Shown piece by piece: positions 25,180-33,531 of a stretch of DNA of 64,000 nt; the first letter of the stretch is position 1, and each line of letters begins with the position of its first letter. The stretch comes from MED-G105 sp039025235. GTDB lineage: Bacteria > Pseudomonadota > Alphaproteobacteria > Caulobacterales > Parvularculaceae. Both the position numbers and the translations under genes were made by a program. Where the stretch lies: the NCBI GenBank assembly GCA_039025235.1, contig JBCCOS010000013.1, positions 42,090 to 106,089 of the forward strand, read 5' to 3'. The notes below the pieces were generated by a model. The model did not search any database, was not told the DNA's origin, and saw only the letters and a program-made list of their open reading frames with translations.

Positions 25180-25247
25180 TACCACTGAAATAAGGGGGCC
25201 ACTGAAAAAATGAGGCCACTGAAATAATGGGGCCACAGAAACAATGG
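25180..25247 (+). repeat. Four 17-bp tandem repeats reaching into a start codon
   Basis: Units are TACCACTGAAATAAGGG (25180), GGCCACTGAAAAAATGA (25197), GGCCACTGAAATAATGG (25214) and GGCCACAGAAACAATGG (25231-25247). The last unit holds the ATG of the aldo/keto reductase. Units 2 and 3 contain ATGs in other frames; the one at 25210 opens a five-codon upstream frame. Confidence 0.85.
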
Positions 25248-26083
25248 GCAAGACTATCGATCTGCGTGCGCGTTTAAGCCATCACTTGCCAATCGCTTAT
25301 GGGGTAAGCGGGCCATTAGCTAGTCCTCTATTCACACGCGGCGAAGTGAAACGGCTTATTGCAACAGCGCGTGATCAAGGCATTGGGGTTTTCGATACAG
25401 GCCCGACCTATGGCGCTGGTGAAGCGGAAAAGCGATTAGGCCAGGCCGTTGGAAATGATGCCTCTATTATTGTGATGACGAAAGCAGGCACTTTGGTCGC
25501 AGGTCCCATCAAACGGGATCGAGACTTTTCACCCGCTGCGATCGTAAAATCCGTTGAAAGCTCGTTAATCCGCCTAAAGCGAGATCGCATTGACGTGCTT
25601 TGGCTCCATGGTCCTGTTCGGCGAGAACTGACAGACGACTTATTTTCAGCCATTCAAGCGATGCAAGATGCTGGCAAAATTGGCTCAGTGGGTCTTGCGA
25701 CAAGAGAATACAACGTTATGCGCGCCTTGGCGGGGAGCCCCATAGAAGCGTTAATGGCGCCCGTGAATGAAAAAAATGATCCCCGACGCGAGATTGGCGA
25801 CACGCAGCCAGATATATCGCTTTTTGGGATCGAGGTGTTGGCGCTGACTGATGCAAAAAGGCGCAATTCTGTTGGTCGATCGTATCTTTGGAAGACCGCC
25901 ACCAGGATAATTCGCGGTGAGTCCAACACGCACGCAGCAAGAACGGTCGAAGATGCAATCTCTTATGCTTTCGGGCAATCCAAGTGCGATATTGTCGTGA
26001 CGACCACGACCAAATCTGCGCGAATTGTGGAGAATGCGGCCCTCGGAAAACGGTTTCAAAAAGCTTCTGGAACCGCCATTTAA
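25244..26083 (+). CDS. Aldo/keto reductase
   Basis: A 279-residue TIM-barrel oxidoreductase. The catalytic tetrad is visible: D51 and Y56 (FDTGPTYGAGEAEKRLG), K80 (VMTKAG) and H122 (LWLHGP). NAD(P)H binding near the C-terminus is less typical: DIVVTTTTKSARI replaces the usual IPG-type segment. The barrel's sixth and seventh strands seem short (279 residues against about 310), so the protein may be a compact or partly degenerate member. The gene lacks a normal ribosome site; its start codon lies in a 17-bp tandem repeat. Its stop codon TAA is provided by the following repeat. Substrate unknown. Confidence 0.8.
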   Translation: MGKTIDLRARLSHHLPIAYGVSGPLASPLFTRGEVKRLIATARDQGIGVFDTGPTYGAGEAEKRLGQAVGNDASIIVMTKAGTLVAGPIKRDRDFSPAAIVKSVESSLIRLKRDRIDVLWLHGPVRRELTDDLFSAIQAMQDAGKIGSVGLATREYNVMRALAGSPIEALMAPVNEKNDPRREIGDTQPDISLFGIEVLALTDAKRRNSVGRSYLWKTATRIIRGESNTHAARTVEDAISYAFGQSKCDIVVTTTTKSARIVENAALGKRFQKASGTAI

Positions 26084-26199
26084 AGCGCCTCCGTTTCAAT
26101 TGGGATCAGAAGGGCGCTTTAAGTTTTTGATTTTTACGCATTTCCGGGCGCGTGCGCCAATAACCTCTTGAGCAGCCAGTTGATCGCGAAATGCATTAA
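26080..26199 (-). repeat. Mosaic repeat family A, copy 7 (hybrid)
   Basis: The AAAGCGCC/GGCGCTTT stem is intact, and its first bases give the stop codon of the upstream reductase. The second half is diverged (CATTTCCGGGCGCGTGCGCC to GCGAAATGC). Confidence 0.8.
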
Positions 26200-26213
26200 C
26201 AAATTGATTCTCG

Positions 26214-26519
26214 TTATTTTTTTGTGATGTTGGGGCCGAGTGTGAAGCCCGGTAGGCCGGCCGATGCGCTCAGGGTTGGTTGAATCGATTGGGATGGCGA
26301 ATGAATATCTTGTATAAGAAATGATACGTCTACATCATATTGCTTCGCTAACTTCACAAGAGACGCGGCGGAGATGCGCGTGACACCTGTTTCGTAACGT
26401 TGTAAGCGTTGTCGCGACAAGCCACACTCTTCAGCAGCTTGTTCTTGTGATTTACCGTGAATTTTGCGGACCTGGCGTAACCTTCGACCAATCAATTGAT
26501 TTACTGTAGACGCGTCCAT
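26214..26519 (-). CDS. XRE-family helix-turn-helix regulator
   Basis: A 101-residue DNA-binding protein with an XRE/Cro-type HTH at residues 9-62: LIGRRLRQVRKIHGKSQEQAAEECGLSRQRLQRYETGVTRISAASLVKLAKQYDV. The C-terminal 35 residues are low in structure. It shares LIGRRLR, the R-I-x-A-A-x-L-V pattern and the Y-x-V-D-x-x-F-x-I end with the membrane-bound XRE protein 280 bases upstream, so the two HTH domains are probably related. Likely a small transcription regulator; its targets may include the neighbouring genes. Confidence 0.82.
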   Translation of the reverse strand: MDASTVNQLIGRRLRQVRKIHGKSQEQAAEECGLSRQRLQRYETGVTRISAASLVKLAKQYDVDVSFLIQDIHSPSQSIQPTLSASAGLPGFTLGPNITKK

Positions 26520-26660
26520 ACGTTTATTTCCATAGCTTTTATTGTTTTAGGCGGTGTCGCGATCGCGTAACCTCTCAAGTTTGGTGTGGCACCAACAGTC
26601 CAAACAAAGTGTGCTGAGCGCGTTGTCGTATCTATTTTTATAAGTTCCTAGCGTGGCAGC

Positions 26661-26767
26661 CTAAAGATGTTCCATCTCAAATGAAATCGTTGAACGGCGT
26701 TCGAGCTACCATTTTACGCATTTCCTAATGCATGGTTCGGTCGCCACTTGCGTTGGAACGGCCTCAA
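26661..26767 (-). repeat. Degenerate family A repeat
   Basis: CATTTTACGCATTTCCTAATGC and the flanks AAAGATGTTCCATCTCAAATGAAA resemble family A, but most stem positions are lost. Probably an old copy between the two XRE genes. Confidence 0.45.
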
Positions 26768-26799
26768 TGCAAAACCATTTTTGCAATTGCTTCTTTATC

Positions 26800-27594
26800 C
26801 TAACTTGGTCCAATCGGTTTGGCAGTCTTCATGCCGCTATCAATCCCGCCAATGAAGAATTGCATATCTACACCATAATAACGCGAGAGTACCACGAGAT
26901 CCGCAGCATTAATTCTGCGTTCACCATTTTCGATTCTCGATATTGTCGATTGCTCCACATTCATTGCTTTTGCCACATCCGAGCACGTCAGATGCTTTTG
27001 GATGCGTGCCAATCGCAACCGCCGTCCAATCAACTTTTGTATGGCTTTCGCCTCGTCTGTCGATACAAACGCCAAACGCAAAACCCCTTGCCGACGGAAC
27101 CGACCCTTAAGGATCCGCGAAATATCGAGTTTGAGATAAAACAACTTCACGTTGATTATAGAATAGGCTTCGTCGAGATTTCTAGGCAAGAAGCAGATAA
27201 ACAGGACGGCAAGAGCAAGAGAAAGAAGCGCGTTTAGGGAAACTACATAGGAAAGAAGGCTAATTTCGGTGAGTTTGATGACAAAGAGCAAATGGACGCC
27301 AATCATCGCGAGGTGCAGTCCCGCCACGATAATTGCCCACCGAGACGTCGTGACTTCGGACCGATGACGAAAAACGCTAAAGAGTATCATTACGATGAGA
27401 GCATCAACACTTAAATAGACCAATGCTGTGTGAAGTTCGTCGAGAATGACGAATTTATATAATCGAATAACAATATTCGAAAAGAGGATTGACGCTAGCA
27501 CAAGGCCAGCGCCAAAAATCTTTTTTGGGTCACCAAATAAAAAGGCTAGTAAGCTGATTAATAACGCCGATGCTATAAAAAACGAACTTATCAT
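26800..27594 (-). CDS. Membrane-anchored XRE-type regulator
   Basis: A 264-residue protein with about five N-terminal membrane segments (roughly 3-20, 26-48, 56-75, 85-106, 112-136), a linker of about 50 residues, and a C-terminal XRE HTH (residues 188-250: KLIGRRLRLARIQKHLTCSDVAKAMNVEQSTISRIENGERRINAADLVVLSRYYGVD). The HTH must face the cytoplasm, so DNA binding would take place at the membrane. It is preceded by a 118-residue unknown gene ending 18 bases upstream, probably in one operon. I know of no named system with this layout. Sensing through the membrane domain is an inference. Confidence 0.75.
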   Translation of the reverse strand: MISSFFIASALLISLLAFLFGDPKKIFGAGLVLASILFSNIVIRLYKFVILDELHTALVYLSVDALIVMILFSVFRHRSEVTTSRWAIIVAGLHLAMIGVHLLFVIKLTEISLLSYVVSLNALLSLALAVLFICFLPRNLDEAYSIINVKLFYLKLDISRILKGRFRRQGVLRLAFVSTDEAKAIQKLIGRRLRLARIQKHLTCSDVAKAMNVEQSTISRIENGERRINAADLVVLSRYYGVDMQFFIGGIDSGMKTAKPIGPS

Positions 27595-27612
27595 AAGCCC
27601 CTGTTTGATTTG

Positions 27613-27969
27613 TTAGCCGGAAGTCCCCAGGCCGTCTTTGTCAACGCCGCCGCTTAAGTATCGTGTAGCAAACTTCGAGCGCTTAACAATATTGTGTGTT
27701 AGATTGTGTATCTCTGCAATACGTTCTGCCTGTGTTGCTGTCGCATTGTAAACTTCGGGTATCTTTTTCATAATGGCTTGAGCTTCGGGTGCCACGATAG
27801 AGACTTTAAGCATTTTCATCATGTCGACAAAACCCGATACAGCGTCGGCCTGTGCCTGAAGCGCGTCAATTGTCGCTGTCTCAACCCTGGTGAGCGTTTC
27901 TTGCTGGGGCATCAGATCGATTACACCGATTTCATCGGAAGCGGCTTCAATTCTTGCAACGTTATCCAT
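27613..27969 (-). CDS. Small unknown protein, first gene of XRE operon
   Basis: A 118-residue soluble, mostly helical protein (MDNVARIEAASDEIGVIDL to KDGLGTSG). No family is recognised. The helix pattern QAQADAVSGFVDMMKMLKVSI and ATQAERIAEIHNLTHNIVKRS suggests coiled or bundled helices. The frame extends to 27984, but ATG 27969 gives a more natural start. It ends 18 bases before the membrane XRE gene, so the pair may work as a unit such as regulator plus modulator. Confidence 0.55.
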   Translation of the reverse strand: MDNVARIEAASDEIGVIDLMPQQETLTRVETATIDALQAQADAVSGFVDMMKMLKVSIVAPEAQAIMKKIPEVYNATATQAERIAEIHNLTHNIVKRSKFATRYLSGGVDKDGLGTSG

Positions 27970-29173
27970 TCGTCCTAACTCCAAATTTAAAATGTTTGTA
28001 CACGGGTGGTTGAATATTCCTGTAACAACTATCGCATTACAAGAGAAAAATGCCGCGTTGGCATAAAATACAACCGCAAGGGGATGATAGATAAACGATG
28101 CTATTATGACTTGGTAATGATGACGTTTTTTTAAAGCATCAGTACAAAGATAGTAACGCTAACACGTGAATATATAATAGAAGTAAAAATTGCGCCAATA
28201 AGTTGTTTTAAGCCATTCTGGTTTTTTATCGACAGTCCTTAAGACGCTTCGCCGCTACCACGGTCCGTTGCATAATAATGCACTGACAATTGATTGGCAG
28301 CGTTATTTTTTTCTGTACATGCGCCTCAATGCACCGCTTATGCAGACAGGCGCAATAGTCGCTCAAAGGTTCCTTGTACACCGTAATCTGATAGAAACGC
28401 ACAATGTTAATAAACGGATCAAACCTTCGAAGGGAAAACTCAACGGTAGTTAGTATAAAGAAGGGTATCTCTGTTATGCATGTTTGCTTGGTGGAAACAA
28501 TTAAGGAACACTCAGTGTTGCCACAATGGGATCAATGAAAAACAGTATATGAGTATCAAAACAGCGATTCACTCGAAGTTTTTATAATTACGCGTCTGAT
28601 CTGGTATAAAGATGTAAATGCGTAAGCCGTGGCGCACGTCGCATTCTCGTGAAAAAAATTTGGGACAAATTCATGTGGCTTTGCCTGTCGATGAAGAACG
28701 CCATCTTAAAGCATTTCCAAGCCAAGTGTGTGCGGTTGGCGTTGCGGAAATGCGTAAAATCAAAAACTTAAAGCGCCCTTCTGATTCCATTTGAAACGGT
28801 GGCGCTTTAGGGACTTTTGCGATGGTAAATCGATTAACTCTCAAGACCAGGACGATTGTCCAGCGCCTATTTCATCAACGGTAACTAAATTGGTATACAG
28901 AGGAAAATATAGAAGGATAGCTTGCGTCAGGATTTGAAAAATAAAACTGAAGTGTGATACATTTGAGACAGACAGTTGAGGGGCGGGGTTTCTGTCTAAG
29001 GTATTGCTTTTGTTCAGTAAAAATTGGACGCCCCTAAGGAAATGTCAAAGCGACAGGATGTTTTTCGTCCTCCTTGCGACCCGGTCAAGGTGTTGGCTGT
29101 TAGGGCGTTGCAACTTAGCTTGCGCCCGCTAGTTTGCGCTTGACAAAAACAGCCGAATAAAGGGGACTTAAAT
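27970..29173. other. 1.2-kb region without genes
   Basis: AT-rich sequence upstream of the small-protein operon (leftward) and the TonB receptor (rightward). It contains a family A repeat (28706-28810) and, close to the receptor gene, a weak long-range stem AGGGGCG (28979) with CGCCCCT (29029). A 61-codon frame at 28268 has no support. Nothing else is recognised. Confidence 0.5.
28706..28810 (+). repeat. Mosaic repeat family A, copy 8
   Basis: Near-consensus copy from TTAAAGCATTTCCAAGCC to GGTGGCGCTTTAG, with both stems intact. Confidence 0.88.
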
Positions 29174-31879
29174 ATGGATAAAGCTTCGCTGATGCGGGGC
29201 GTTGCGCTCGCGACGATTTCGTTTCAACTGTTCTGTGTACCAAATGCTTCGCTAGCGCAGAGTGAACGTATAGATATTGATGACGACGATATTATCATAA
29301 CAACAGGAACGCGCCGCAGCGCCAGATCTGCTGCGAACACACCGGCGCCTATTGACGTTATTGGTTCTGACGAAGTTCTAAACCAAGGTGATACCGACCT
29401 CCTAAATATTCTCCGTAACTCCGTTCCTTCGTTTAATGTCAATACACAGCCCATTACTGTTGCCGCCACGCTCGTCCGGCCAGCCAATTTGCGCGGTCTT
29501 TCTCCAGACAATACGCTCGTTCTGTTGAACGGAAAGCGGCGGCACCGTTCTGCCATCATCACCCGTTTTGGTGGCGGCATTTCCGATGGCGCCCATGGAC
29601 CAGACGTTAGCGTTATCCCTGCAATCGCCCTCAAACAAATAGAGGTGCTGCGTGACGGGGCGGCTTCGCAATATGGTTCCGATGCTATCGCTGGGGTTAT
29701 CAATTTTGTCCTTCGTGATGATGCAGATGGTGCGATTTTCGAGGCAGAATATGGTCAGACCTATCAAGGCGACGGCGATCAGTACTCATTGTCGGCGAAT
29801 GTTGGCTTGCCAATTAATATTGGCCAGGGTGGATTCATGAACATTAGTGCTGAATATGGCGAAACCGATGGAACAATTCGGTCGGTACAGAGAAGCGATG
29901 TTTTAGGTCTGAATGAAGCGGGCAATACTGCCGTAACTGACCTTTCGGTCAATACCGTTACAACGGACGTTACCCAGATCTGGGGTCAGCCGGAGGTTAA
30001 TGACGATTACACGATCTTTGCCAATGCTGCGATCCCATTTTCCGAGCAAATAGAGTTTTATACATTCGGGAATTATGCCGAACGGCAAGTTGAGGGGAGT
30101 TTCTTTTTCCGAAATCCCAACAACCGCAGCGGTATATTTTCGAATGACGGTGGCGAAACTTTGTTGGTCGGCGATCTCACGGCTAATGGCTCTGGTGCTT
30201 GTCCAACGATCAATGTAACGAATAATGTTCCGGACCCGGTAACACTTGCGCAGGTAAGCGCTGATCCAAACTGTTTTGTCTTCAATGAGATCCTGCCTGG
30301 CGGTTTTGTGCCGCGTTTTGGCGGTAACCTTGAGGATTCATCGGTTGTGGTGGGTCTTCGAGGGGAATTGCCCATGGGGACGGGCCTGACCTATGACGTC
30401 AGTTACACCTATGGTCAGAATGAGGCGGACTTCTTCATCAATAATACCGTGAACGCGAGCTTGGGGCCAGATACGCCACGCGATTTCGATCCGGGTACGT
30501 ATCGGCAAAGTGATGATAATTTCAATGTTGATTTTGCTTATGGGTTGGCAAACAACCTTTTTGCATCGGATATTGGTTTAGCGCTCGGTTTTGAACATCG
30601 CGCAGAAACATTTGAAATAATCGTGGGCGAACCCGCATCATCTGCTATTGGTCCCCTGGCGAGCCAAGGCTTTTCATCAAGCTCAAATGGTTTTGGCGGT
30701 TTTACCGCGTCTCAAGCTGGAGAATTTGTCCAGAAGAATTACGCCGTCTATTTTGATACAGAAACTGACATTACAGAGGATCTTGTCTTTCAAGGCGCTG
30801 TTCGGTACGAGGATTTTTATACCTCGTTTGGTGGAACACTGAATTATAAGCTTGGTGCGCTCTATCGGGTGAATGATTGGTTGAGACTAAGGTCAACGTA
30901 TTCCACTGGGTTCCGCGCGCCAACATCAGGGCAGCAAAATTTTTCGGCGGTCAATACCGCGCTCTCTGGGGGGCTTTTGCAGGATTCTGGCACTGTGCCA
31001 TTAACCTCGGCCGCTGGTCAGCTTGTTGCGGATGCCCTTGGTATTGATACGGCGCTAAGTCCTGAGGAATCTAAAAACTTCTCGGTCGGTTTTGCCTCGA
31101 ACCTTGGCGGTATTGATCTGACTGTGGACTATTTCAATATAAGAACTGAGGGCCGTATTTCGATCGGTGATGACCAAGACTTCTTTGGGTTATTGGTGGC
31201 AACGGCCGATGCCAATGGTATTGCGTTACCAACAAATCCAACGACGTTTCAGGCATTAACGGCGTTAGATGCTGGTGGTATCCTGAATCTATCGGACTTT
31301 GCAGGCTCTGAAGATCTGGTCAGATTCAATTTCTTCACCAATGCATTTTCGACCCGCACACAAGGCATTGACGTTGTCGCAAGCAAGAACTTTCAGATCT
31401 ATAATGGCTCTAGCACGATAGCGGCATTGGCTTTCAATTGGACGGATACAAATGTAACTGACGCTGGGCGTGACACGCCTGCGCCATTATCACTCGGCAG
31501 GCAGGAAGAGTTGGAAGATAATCTGCCAGCAACGCGGGGGTCTCTTACATTAAATCATTTTGATGGGCCATTTCGTGGTTTGGTCCGGTTGAATTATTGG
31601 GGTAGCTACTTCGAGTGTTACTTGGGCGACACTGGCGATAATTCGCTTCCTCGTGGATGCGGAAGCCCTATTGAGGTTGGCGATGACGTCACGGTTGACC
31701 TCGAAGCGGCGTATACTCTTAAAGAGCGTGTGCAGCTTATTGCTGGAGCGCAAAACGTTTTTGATACTGTCCCCGTTGAAAATCCGTTTGCGAATAGATT
31801 TGGCGGACAGTTCCCAACGACGTCGCCCTTTGGTTTTAGTGGTGGATATTACTATTTTAAGGTCCGCGCTGAATTTTAA
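29174..31879 (+). CDS. TonB-dependent outer-membrane receptor
   Basis: A 901-residue receptor. A signal peptide (1-28, ending ASLAQ) leads to a TonB-box-like DDDIIITTGTRR, then a plug domain (PAPIDVIGSDEVLNQGDTDLLNILRNSVPSF; RPANLRGLSPDNTLVLLNGKRRHRSA; IEVLRDGAASQYGSDAIAGVINFVL), and a beta-barrel ending in F (YFKVRAEF), as expected for Bam insertion. Such receptors import siderophores, vitamins, sugars, peptides or lipids with energy from TonB-ExbBD. No Fur box was recognised. A secreted BAAT-type hydrolase follows, so the ligand might be an ester or amide. Substrate unknown. Confidence 0.94.
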   Translation: MDKASLMRGVALATISFQLFCVPNASLAQSERIDIDDDDIIITTGTRRSARSAANTPAPIDVIGSDEVLNQGDTDLLNILRNSVPSFNVNTQPITVAATLVRPANLRGLSPDNTLVLLNGKRRHRSAIITRFGGGISDGAHGPDVSVIPAIALKQIEVLRDGAASQYGSDAIAGVINFVLRDDADGAIFEAEYGQTYQGDGDQYSLSANVGLPINIGQGGFMNISAEYGETDGTIRSVQRSDVLGLNEAGNTAVTDLSVNTVTTDVTQIWGQPEVNDDYTIFANAAIPFSEQIEFYTFGNYAERQVEGSFFFRNPNNRSGIFSNDGGETLLVGDLTANGSGACPTINVTNNVPDPVTLAQVSADPNCFVFNEILPGGFVPRFGGNLEDSSVVVGLRGELPMGTGLTYDVSYTYGQNEADFFINNTVNASLGPDTPRDFDPGTYRQSDDNFNVDFAYGLANNLFASDIGLALGFEHRAETFEIIVGEPASSAIGPLASQGFSSSSNGFGGFTASQAGEFVQKNYAVYFDTETDITEDLVFQGAVRYEDFYTSFGGTLNYKLGALYRVNDWLRLRSTYSTGFRAPTSGQQNFSAVNTALSGGLLQDSGTVPLTSAAGQLVADALGIDTALSPEESKNFSVGFASNLGGIDLTVDYFNIRTEGRISIGDDQDFFGLLVATADANGIALPTNPTTFQALTALDAGGILNLSDFAGSEDLVRFNFFTNAFSTRTQGIDVVASKNFQIYNGSSTIAALAFNWTDTNVTDAGRDTPAPLSLGRQEELEDNLPATRGSLTLNHFDGPFRGLVRLNYWGSYFECYLGDTGDNSLPRGCGSPIEVGDDVTVDLEAAYTLKERVQLIAGAQNVFDTVPVENPFANRFGGQFPTTSPFGFSGGYYYFKVRAEF

Positions 31880-31889
31880 CGCGGTATAG

Positions 31890-31929
31890 AATGCACGGCT
31901 TGGCATTGGATAATGCTGAGCCGTGCATT
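31890..31929 (+). terminator. Strong hairpin after the TonB receptor gene
   Basis: AATGCACGGCT (31890-31900) pairs perfectly with AGCCGTGCATT (31919-31929), and an inner stem GCATT/AATGC closes a GGAT loop. It begins 10 bases after the receptor stop. No T-tract follows, so it may protect the mRNA 3' end instead of terminating transcription. Confidence 0.55.
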
Positions 31930-32066
31930 GACGATTGGACGAAAACGCTTTTCTATTTCTTGAAGGCTCGACCGTTTGATTCTGGTTGAGGTTACGCCGC
32001 TGTAGGATACTCAGCGAGATACTGACTTATACGCATTTAAACTTTGCCCAATACGGAGCGATCATT

Positions 32067-33437
32067 ATGCGCCTACTGATAGCAGTTTTCCAATCCCTCT
32101 TTCTTTTTTCCCTGCCTGCATTCGCGCAGCTTGCGATCAATGTGGAGCCCGCTGATCGGTTATGGATGGAAGACCCAGAAATTACCGTCATGGGGGCGGA
32201 ACCTGGTGCGCCTGTGACCATCATTGCAACATTGACCGACGATAAAGGACAGGTTTGGTCGTCACGGGGGGAGTATTTCGCCGATAGCAATGGCCAAATA
32301 GAATTGGATACCGATGCTTCGCTGTCAGGCACTTATCGTGGTGTCGACGTTCATGGACCGTTTTGGTCGTTGTTACCGATGACACCTGAGCAAGTGCGGA
32401 CGCTTACGCCTGAACAAGTCGATCCACTTGCGCCGCGCACACCGCAGCTTTCATTTGTTGGTTCGACCGACGTGCAGATTATTACTCGGTCAGACAAGAG
32501 TGTGGCAAGTGCTGATCAAAATGTCGGTTTTTTGTCCGTCGGCGTGCGTGTCGAGGATGTTGATGAAGCGGGTCTTCGCGGCAAGTTTCTGACGCCAATT
32601 GGTGACGAACCAAGGCCGGCAATTTTGGTCGTCACGGGGTCCGGTGGCGGGGTTAACCTTCGCACAGCCGCACTTTTAGCAAGCAAGGGGTTTCATGTTT
32701 TTGCACTGGCTCATTTTAATTACCCGGGCCGCCCTCCAGAACTTAAAGATATTCCCCTTGAGTATTTCGAAACAGCGATCGGTTGGCTTCGTCAAAAGGC
32801 GGGTACGGATAAAATAGGCCTTACCGGACTATCCAGGGGCGGGGAGGGTGCACTTTTGATCGCTTCTCTATATCCGGATCATATTGGTGCAGTCGTATCG
32901 GGCGTGCCGTCTAATGTTCTGTGGGGCGGTTGTTGTACGGCAGATGCTGTGAAGGCCGTGGCGTGGCGCCTGAACGGCAAGCCACTTCCCATTAGTCCCT
33001 ATCCCTTCAAAAAAGGTGAAGAGGGCTTTGAGTATCTAAGTGACTCGGTAGGCTTTCGAGACTTTTATATGCCAGGAATGGCAGCTTCGAGCGATAGTAA
33101 TCCAGCCACCATTGCTGTAGAGAATATCGACGCACCGATCCTATTGATTTCGGGGGCTGCCGATATGATGTGGCCGTCTAGCATCGCAGCACAACGAATA
33201 GAACAGCGCTTAAAAGAGAAGGATTACATCCATTCTTTTGAAAGTGTTGTTTATCCGTCGGCGGGCCACCATGTCACAAGCGATGTCTTCGTGACGATTC
33301 GCTCATCCGAAGTGGTCCATCCTGTCACAAAAACCAAGATGTATCTTGGAGGCCTGCCAGAGGCGAATGCCGCAAACAGCCGAGACGCGTTCCGGCGCAA
33401 GGTTGCGTTCTTTAAGAAATACCTTGCGATTGAATGA
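32067..33437 (+). CDS. Exported BAAT-type alpha/beta hydrolase
   Basis: A 456-residue protein with signal peptide (MRLLIAVFQSLFLFSLPAFAQ). An N-terminal beta-sandwich, typical of the acyl-CoA thioesterase/BAAT N-terminal domain (INVEPADRLWMEDPEITVMG), is followed by an alpha/beta hydrolase domain. The nucleophile elbow is GLSRGGEGALL with Ser instead of the Cys of bile-acid conjugating enzymes; the catalytic His is in SAGHHVTSD and an Asp in ILLISGAADMMWPS. It likely hydrolyses esters or thioesters outside the cytoplasm. GGAG lies 8 bases before ATG 32067, so the longer frame to 31986 is not used. It may be co-expressed with the upstream receptor. Confidence 0.85.
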   Translation: MRLLIAVFQSLFLFSLPAFAQLAINVEPADRLWMEDPEITVMGAEPGAPVTIIATLTDDKGQVWSSRGEYFADSNGQIELDTDASLSGTYRGVDVHGPFWSLLPMTPEQVRTLTPEQVDPLAPRTPQLSFVGSTDVQIITRSDKSVASADQNVGFLSVGVRVEDVDEAGLRGKFLTPIGDEPRPAILVVTGSGGGVNLRTAALLASKGFHVFALAHFNYPGRPPELKDIPLEYFETAIGWLRQKAGTDKIGLTGLSRGGEGALLIASLYPDHIGAVVSGVPSNVLWGGCCTADAVKAVAWRLNGKPLPISPYPFKKGEEGFEYLSDSVGFRDFYMPGMAASSDSNPATIAVENIDAPILLISGAADMMWPSSIAAQRIEQRLKEKDYIHSFESVVYPSAGHHVTSDVFVTIRSSEVVHPVTKTKMYLGGLPEANAANSRDAFRRKVAFFKKYLAIE

Positions 33438-33531
33438 ACCGAGAATTTTATATCCGCCTCATTCCGCGCCATTAACACGCCAAAACAAGAACGTTGAGCC
33501 GCGCTCCGATAAAATCGAAGCGCAACAAGCT

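Noticed and set aside
28268..28453. 61-codon frame upstream of the TonB receptor
   Set aside because: No ribosome site, no recognisable product, AT-rich setting.
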